This document shows positions 14,550 through 18,578 of a DNA stretch of 18,578 bases, in pieces. Each line of letters opens with the position of its first letter. Position 1 is the first letter of the stretch. Both the position numbers and the translations under genes were made by a program. Location of the stretch: assembly GCA_001794015.1 (NCBI GenBank), contig MGIZ01000032.1, positions 5,886-24,463 on the forward strand, written 5' to 3'. This DNA comes from Candidatus Yanofskybacteria bacterium RIFCSPHIGHO2_01_FULL_39_8b (GTDB lineage: Bacteria > Patescibacteriota > Minisyncoccia > 2-02-FULL-40-12 > GWA2-44-9). A model generated the notes under the pieces. It was not told where the DNA came from. It saw only the letters and a list, made by a program, of their open reading frames with translations, and made no database searches.

Positions 14550-15482
14550 TCATTTAATTGTTTCGACATACGTCTCAATATCAGCCATAAATTCTATCGG
14601 GGTAATATATAGGGTATCGAAAAATTGTTTAACAATAACCGGCGCGTAGCTGCTTCGAGGGTCAAAAAATAAACCATGTTCATCAAATTCAAATCTGAAT
14701 ATATCCTGGGCCGTAATTACTCCGATAACTTCATTCCTGTCATTTACGGCTAATCCTCCGCTTAGTCCGCCAAATGAGAATTTATGGTCTCGAGCCATGA
14801 CGATTTTAATAAAGTTGTCATTTTCAAATTTGAGCAACTCCTTTTTCTGTTTATCGCTCAAAAAACGATTTTTACGCACCGAATCCGGATCGGACTCTGC
14901 GGCCCTGCCTTCCAGGTTATCAAAAACAACTTGAGTTTCCTTGGTAAGATCTTTCATTATTTGGCCGTAGTAATTTTCAAAGACGGGAACAACCTTGTCC
15001 GGAAACCCTTCAAATTTATTTCTTTCTCTTATCCGATAAGCGTGGGGGTGGAAACCTCTGATATAAACTTTTTCTCCCGTTTTCGGCCTTTTATTTATCC
15101 TGGGCATCGGTTCCGGAAAATCATGAAAATTAAAAGGGGATGATATCTTAATGGCGGCCATATCTTTTGTCGGCGGAACCCTGGTCAGTTCCGCCATATA
15201 CGCTTTGCCGTTAAAAAAAACCTTGCACGAATCAGCGCCTAACGGCCTGAACTCATCGGTAAAATGTTTTGCGGTAATAAATATTCCGCTTTTTTTATTA
15301 ACCAAAAAGCCCGAAGCCATAATATATGGCTTATCGTTCTTTTCCAAAACTAGATAGGCCGCATCGCTGGTAAAATCCTGATTGAATGTTTTTCCTTTCT
15401 TCAGTTCGGGATCGGCCCCGCATGACGAAAAAATAAAAAAAGAAGCAATCAATGCGGATAGGGCGCGATTTTTAGATTTCAT
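14550..15482 (-). CDS. Secreted trypsin-like serine protease, probable lipoprotein
   Basis: A 310-residue chymotrypsin-fold protease. The N-terminus is a lipoprotein-type signal: basic MKSKNR, a hydrophobic core and FSSC with the candidate lipid cysteine at C21 (Phe at -3 is not ideal). The catalytic triad is visible: H73 in ITAKHF (usual TAAHC), D107 in KDMAAIKI (usual DxALL) and S241 in GGLSGG with the oxyanion glycine. About 70 extra residues, charged and helical (about 150-225), lie between Asp and Ser, longer than in DegP-like proteases; no PDZ domain follows. It would act outside the membrane. It has its own TTGACT/TATAGT promoter, a GGAAG ribosome-binding site and a terminator, and lies directly upstream of the MoxR/VWA cluster, which makes it a candidate client or processing enzyme (inference). 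Confidence 0.85.
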   Translation of the reverse strand: MKSKNRALSALIASFFIFSSCGADPELKKGKTFNQDFTSDAAYLVLEKNDKPYIMASGFLVNKKSGIFITAKHFTDEFRPLGADSCKVFFNGKAYMAELTRVPPTKDMAAIKISSPFNFHDFPEPMPRINKRPKTGEKVYIRGFHPHAYRIRERNKFEGFPDKVVPVFENYYGQIMKDLTKETQVVFDNLEGRAAESDPDSVRKNRFLSDKQKKELLKFENDNFIKIVMARDHKFSFGGLSGGLAVNDRNEVIGVITAQDIFRFEFDEHGLFFDPRSSYAPVIVKQFFDTLYITPIEFMADIETYVETIK

Positions 15483-15512
15483 TTCAACTTCCTTTTTTAA
15501 GTACTGCTAAAT

Positions 15513-15541
15513 ACTATATTTTATAAGCAAATTATAGTCAA
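15513..15541 (-). promoter_or_regulatory. Promoter of the protease gene
   Basis: TTGACT (15536-15541) and TATAGT (15513-15518) on the minus strand are 17 bp apart, giving a leader of about 24 nt with AAAGGAAG before the ATG. It has the same layout as the three promoters in the neighbouring cluster. Confidence 0.75.
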
Positions 15542-15574
15542 ACCAAGTAATTTATGGCACAATGAGGTCTTGTT

Positions 15575-16939
15575 ATGGCAATCTCCCGGCTAAAAGAGCA
15601 AATCAAAAAAATTCCAGACCGGCCCGGAATATATATATTCAAAAACCTTAAAAATAAACCCCTATATATAGGTAAGGCTTTGAATTTAAAAAACCGCCTC
15701 AAGTTTTATTTAAAAATTACGGACGGGCGCTTGAAAAGAATGCTCTTAGAAGCCGAGGGAGTAGATATCATCGTAACAGAAAGCGAGATTGAAGCGTTAA
15801 TACTTGAATCGCAGTACATTAAAAAATATCATCCGGATTTTAATGTTATGCTTAGGGATGATAAGCAGTATGGCTTTGTCGGCTTTAGCAATGACAAATT
15901 CCATAAAATATTTATCACACACCAGCCTGCAAAAAATAAAGAAACTGATTTCATTGGACCGTTCACGGATATAAGAGCCCTCAAAATAACCTTGCGCCTA
16001 CTTAGAAAGATATTCCCCTACTGTACCTGTAAACAATTACACAATAATTATTGTTTAAATTACCACATCGGAAAATGCCCAGGATTTTGTTGTTTGAAAC
16101 AATCCATAATCAACAGCTTACAACTAACAACCTACAGAAAAAACATAAAAGCAGTTAAGGACATTTTATCGGGAGAAAAGTCGTCGCTTACCAAGAATCT
16201 CGAAAAAGAGATGAGAAACTTTTCAAATAAACAAGAATATGAAAAATCCCTTGAACTTCAGCATAAAATAGAAAAATTTAAAAAAATATTTTTAAATGCC
16301 CGCATCATTAATAATGACCGTGAAGTTATGATATATCATAACTCTTCAAACGTTTTAAAATCTCTGCAAAAGTTTTTAAATCTCCCCTCCCTCCCGCGGC
16401 GCATCGAAGCCTATGACATCGCAAACATTCAGGGCCAATTTGCCGTCGGAGCAATGATTGTATTTACAGACAGAAAACCGGACAAAAATAAATACAGAAA
16501 ATTCAAAATTAAAAATACCAAGCAAAATAATAGAGATTATAATTTGTACTCATATTACGATCGTGATATAAATACAAAGTCAAAACTAGATGAAAAAAAC
16601 GACGATACGGCTATGTTAAAAGAAGTCATTACCAGGCGGCTTAAACATCCGGAGTGGCCTTATCCCAATTTAATTATTGTTGATGGTGGAAAGGCCCAGC
16701 TTTCAACTGCCCTAAAAACAATTACTAATTACCGATTACTAATTACTATTATCGCCCTGACAAAAAACGAAAAGCATACGACACATAAAGTTACGTTAGA
16801 AAATAAGGAAATCGTTTTATCTAAACTCCCAACCGAATTAAGAAACTTCCTTATTGGGATTAATTCCGAAGCCCACCGGTTCGCAATATCGTATTATAGA
16901 AATGTGCATAGAAAAAAGAGTTTGCAATTGAATTTTTAA
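15575..16939 (+). CDS. uvrC: UvrC-type excinuclease subunit lacking the C-terminal HhH domain
   Basis: The nuclease subunit of nucleotide excision repair, which makes both incisions after UvrAB finds damage. In 454 residues: the GIY-YIG domain (PGIYIF at 17-22, PLYIGKA at 29-35, E76 in ALILES), the cysteine cluster C150, C152, C160, C168, C172/C173 (probable 4Fe-4S site), a UVR helix (about 207-240), and the RNase H-like nuclease with D281 (EAYDIANIQG), D370 (IIVDGG) and H434 (EAHRF). It ends at QLNF right after that motif, where normal UvrC of about 600 residues continues into tandem helix-hairpin-helix motifs. The holin-like gene starts 28 bp later, so no broken remnant is present. The protein is very Lys/Asn-rich, and heptad repeats are translated near residues 182-188 and 383-391. 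GAGG lies seven bases before the ATG. Confidence 0.92.
   Translation: MAISRLKEQIKKIPDRPGIYIFKNLKNKPLYIGKALNLKNRLKFYLKITDGRLKRMLLEAEGVDIIVTESEIEALILESQYIKKYHPDFNVMLRDDKQYGFVGFSNDKFHKIFITHQPAKNKETDFIGPFTDIRALKITLRLLRKIFPYCTCKQLHNNYCLNYHIGKCPGFCCLKQSIINSLQLTTYRKNIKAVKDILSGEKSSLTKNLEKEMRNFSNKQEYEKSLELQHKIEKFKKIFLNARIINNDREVMIYHNSSNVLKSLQKFLNLPSLPRRIEAYDIANIQGQFAVGAMIVFTDRKPDKNKYRKFKIKNTKQNNRDYNLYSYYDRDINTKSKLDEKNDDTAMLKEVITRRLKHPEWPYPNLIIVDGGKAQLSTALKTITNYRLLITIIALTKNEKHTTHKVTLENKEIVLSKLPTELRNFLIGINSEAHRFAISYYRNVHRKKSLQLNF
16118..16138 (+). repeat. Heptad repeat translated within uvrC, copy 1
   Basis: Three 7-base units TTACAAC, TAACAAC and CTACAGA are translated as part of LQLTTYR. They fall between the cysteine cluster and the UVR helix. 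Confidence 0.5.
16721..16748 (+). repeat. Heptad repeat translated within uvrC, copy 2
   Basis: Four units, ATTACTA, ATTACCG, ATTACTA and ATTACTA, are translated as ITNYRLLIT between D370 and the IIALTK strand. The unit is close to those at 7054-7127. Confidence 0.75.
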
Positions 16940-16955
16940 TTCAAAATGCTATAAT
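16928..16955 (+). promoter_or_regulatory. Promoter of the holin-like gene within the end of uvrC
   Basis: TTGAAT (16928-16933), a 16-bp spacer and an extended -10 TGCTATAAT (TATAAT at 16950-16955). The ATG follows 12 nt later, so the leader is only about five bases and there is no Shine-Dalgarno sequence. Confidence 0.6.
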
Positions 16956-16967
16956 AATACTAAGAAT

Positions 16968-17318
16968 ATGGTTCGATTTTTAGCTAGAATATTGGGCAAT
17001 TCGGTAGCCTTATATGCTGCTTCGTGGCTTGTGGCCGGATTTAGCTTTACCGGCGGAATTAAAGAATATGCCATCGCCGGAGTCGCCTTGGGATTGCTGA
17101 ATACGGCAGTTAAGCCGATCTTGAAATTCATTTCTTTTCCGGTCATAATCCTGACCCTCGGTCTTTTCATGATAGTCATCAATGCCTTGCTTTTGTGGCT
17201 GGTTGATTATATATTCGACTTTATTCTAATTAATGATATCATGTCTCTTGTCTGGGCTACGATCGTCATAACGGTTGTAAATATAATAATATCGACCCTA
17301 ACTAAAACCATCGACTAA
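16968..17318 (+). CDS. Four-helix membrane protein, phage holin family 4 / YvlD-like
   Basis: A 116-residue inner-membrane protein with four hydrophobic segments. The family hallmark lies in the middle: NTAVKPILKFISFPVIILTLGLFMIVINALLLWL, here quoted as NTAVKPILK (about 45-53) and LTLGLF (63-68) with INALLLWL (71-78). Despite the database name, these proteins are widespread in bacterial chromosomes, and I see no phage genes around it. The role is unknown; the YvlD relatives belong to envelope-stress operons in Bacillus. It has its own extended -10 promoter and probably an unled or nearly unled message. It lies between uvrC and secG. Confidence 0.85.
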   Translation: MVRFLARILGNSVALYAASWLVAGFSFTGGIKEYAIAGVALGLLNTAVKPILKFISFPVIILTLGLFMIVINALLLWLVDYIFDFILINDIMSLVWATIVITVVNIIISTLTKTID

Positions 17319-17326
17319 ATGTAAAT

Positions 17327-17367
17327 GCCGGATACCCGGCTCTTTCTAAAAATTAAAAGAAAGAGCC
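17327..17367 (+). promoter_or_regulatory. Mutually exclusive hairpins ahead of secG
   Basis: Hairpin A is GCCGG (17327-17331) / CCGGC (17336-17340) followed by TCTTTCT, a weak terminator. Hairpin B is GGCTCTTTCT (17338-17347) / AGAAAGAGCC (17358-17367). They share bases 17338-17340 and cannot form together. A TACAAT -10-like box follows at 17372-17377, 12 nt before the secG ATG. Confidence 0.35.
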
Positions 17368-17389
17368 AGGTTACAATAATTTTTCATTT

Positions 17390-17596
17390 ATGCTGACCTA
17401 TACTCATATTGGAATATCATTATTGCTTATCATTGCCATCCTCCTCCAGCAAAGGGGCGGTGGTTTATCGTCAACTTTTGGCGGCGGGATGATGGAATAC
17501 AGCACCAAAAGAGGAGCTGAAAAAGTAATATTTTATGCTACGATAGTTTTGGCGGTCCTCTTTTTGGGAATATCGATGGCAAGACTCTTACTGTAA
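17390..17596 (+). CDS. secG: Protein translocase subunit SecG
   Basis: A 68-residue subunit of the SecYEG channel that aids SecA-driven export. Two membrane helices (about 5-19 and 47-66) flank the cytoplasmic loop with the diagnostic LLQQRGGGLSSTFGGG (19-34) and EYSTKRGAEK (36-45) motifs. The length is near the minimum for the family, with no C-terminal extension. No Shine-Dalgarno sequence is visible; a TACAAT box 12 nt upstream may give a nearly leaderless message. It is followed by a repeat region and a substrate-binding protein gene on the same strand. Confidence 0.93.
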   Translation: MLTYTHIGISLLLIIAILLQQRGGGLSSTFGGGMMEYSTKRGAEKVIFYATIVLAVLFLGISMARLLL

Positions 17597-17606
17597 ATGT
17601 ATAGCT

Positions 17607-17714
17607 CTCCTACGCTAAAGCTTCCTCCTACGCTAAAGCCTTGGAGGACAGGTCGGAAAAACACTCCAACTTGTTCTTCGTAGTCTTGACGAAGAAGAAA
17701 GCTCCGCAAGGAGC
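17607..17714 (+). repeat. Repeat-rich leader: direct repeats and three successive hairpins
   Basis: The 15-base unit CTCCTACGCTAAAGC occurs at 17607-17621 and 17625-17639. Three hairpins follow: TCCTCC/GGAGGA (17623-17628 / 17643-17648), TTCTTCGT/ACGAAGAA (17674-17681 / 17689-17696, perfect 8 bp) and GCTCC-GCAA-GGAGC (17701-17714) with a GNRA-type loop. The last one contains AAGGAG, the ribosome-binding site of the next gene. Confidence 0.75.
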
Positions 17715-17720
17715 GAAGAA

Positions 17721-18578
17721 GTGGATAAACAGCGTCAATTAGATGATTTTTTTGGGATTAATGTTCCCGATAAAAACGACAAAAATAAATCACAAGATTC
17801 AAAAAGCCGAAAGAGTATAAAAGAAACTTTAAGCCGAAGAAATCGTCAATTCAAGGCTAAATTAAAATTGCTTCCAAGGGTATCGTCCGGAAAGGAACGA
17901 TATTTAATGTTAATATTGGCCCTTATATTGGCCGGCTCTATTTTGGCCATACCGATAACCGCCTACTATCACTTTACTTATCCGGTGGGAGATTCAGGCG
18001 GCACTCTTAACGAAGGCGTGGTTGGCGAACTGCGCCATATCAATCCCCTCTTATCTCAAAGTGATGCCGACAGAGACTTAGTTAGTCTTATTTATTCCGG
18101 TCTTTTAAAATATAACCAGGCAGGAAAGTTAGTTCCCGATCTCGCCAAATCATATGACATCTCTCTGGACGAACTTAATTACACAATTTATCTTAAAGAA
18201 AACATTAAGTGGCACGATAATCGGCCGTTAACCGCCGATGACGTAATATTCACCATTCGAACAGCGCAAAATCCAGATTATGGGAGTTCACAAAGAATAA
18301 ATTGGCAGGGTATTGATATTGAAAAAATAGATAATTATAAGCTGCTGTTTAAACTCAAAAATAAATATGCCCAATTTTTGAATAATTTGACCTTGCCAAT
18401 GCTGCCAGAACACATTTGGGCTAATGTAAAGCCGATAAATTTTGCCTTATCGGAATTTAACATAAAACCCATCGGTTCAGGTCCTTACCAATTTAAAAAA
18501 TTTCAGAAAGACGCCCTTGGACGCATCCATCTTTACGAACTGACGGTTAATAAAAATTTTTACGATGGCAAACCGTTT
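17721..18578 (+). CDS. OppA/DppA-type peptide substrate-binding protein, partial
   Basis: The first 286 codons of a family 5 extracellular solute-binding protein, which captures peptides or similar ligands for an ABC importer; the frame runs off the window. The start is GTG 17721, seven bases after AAGGAG (17708-17713); an in-frame TAA lies at 17634-17636 with no better start between. Residues 1-60 are charged and lysine/arginine-rich, then one hydrophobic segment (about 62-84, LMLILALILAGSILAIPIT) anchors the protein, with no lipobox. The family core follows: LNEGVVGELRHINPL near 95, the IYSGLLKY stretch, WHDNRPLTADDVIFT near 173 and PIGSGPYQF near 255. The long cytoplasmic N-terminus on a binding protein is unusual. 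The ribosome-binding site is inside a hairpin, so translation may be structure-controlled. Confidence 0.9.
   Translation, partial: MDKQRQLDDFFGINVPDKNDKNKSQDSKSRKSIKETLSRRNRQFKAKLKLLPRVSSGKERYLMLILALILAGSILAIPITAYYHFTYPVGDSGGTLNEGVVGELRHINPLLSQSDADRDLVSLIYSGLLKYNQAGKLVPDLAKSYDISLDELNYTIYLKENIKWHDNRPLTADDVIFTIRTAQNPDYGSSQRINWQGIDIEKIDNYKLLFKLKNKYAQFLNNLTLPMLPEHIWANVKPINFALSEFNIKPIGSGPYQFKKFQKDALGRIHLYELTVNKNFYDGKPF

Noticed and set aside
2367..15482. UGA recoded as glycine or tryptophan, as in some CPR groups
   Set aside because: TGA ends several genes exactly where the families end or where the next start overlaps (for example TGA-A-ATG at 11050-11056), and no in-frame TGA is needed within genes.
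1557..17182. Overlapping open frames opposite or within prs, the ATPase, dnaX, MoxR and the holin-like gene
   Set aside because: They lie antisense to or out of frame with genes that carry clear family motifs, and have no ribosome-binding sites or recognisable domains.
16968..17318. Prophage holin
   Set aside because: The family name is misleading; no lysin or other phage gene is near, and the neighbours are uvrC and secG.

Overview
The window looks like part of a Candidate Phyla Radiation (Patescibacteria) chromosome, probably Parcubacteria-like; the phylum call is inference. The clues are small, tightly packed genes in an AT-rich genome, a UvrC with no C-terminal helix-hairpin-helix domain, a short gamma-type DnaX, a HerA/TraG-like ATPase preceded by a small coiled-coil protein, several genes whose -10 box lies almost on the start codon, and short hairpin and heptad repeats, some inside genes. 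TGA ends many genes, so the code is standard.

Region 1 (1-2376) is NAD/PRPP metabolism: a partial NAD kinase (minus), divergent from nicotinamidase, then PRPP synthetase. Region 2 (2367-7592, minus) carries the gene series coiled-coil protein, HerA/TraG-like ATPase, GtrA-like membrane protein, DnaX and a small membrane protein. A heptad-repeat tract separates the first two.

Region 3 (7712-14545, minus) is the centrepiece. In transcription order it holds a MoxR AAA+ ATPase, a DUF58 protein, a BatD/MxaA-like protein, a VWA protein, a small MxaK-like protein and a second VWA protein. This is the order of mxaR-S-A-C-K-L of methylotrophs, but no dehydrogenase gene is present in the window. The cluster is cut into three two-gene units. 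Each unit has a 17-bp-spaced TTGAC-type promoter lying directly behind an intrinsic terminator. A secreted trypsin-like lipoprotein protease with the same promoter type lies upstream. The cluster ends in a roughly 180-bp nested inverted-repeat element flanked by 8-bp direct repeats.

Region 4 (15536-18578, plus) holds a short uvrC containing heptad repeats, a four-helix 'holin superfamily IV' membrane protein, secG, a hairpin-rich repeat region that supplies and may mask the ribosome-binding site, and the start of an OppA/DppA-type substrate-binding protein that runs off the window.
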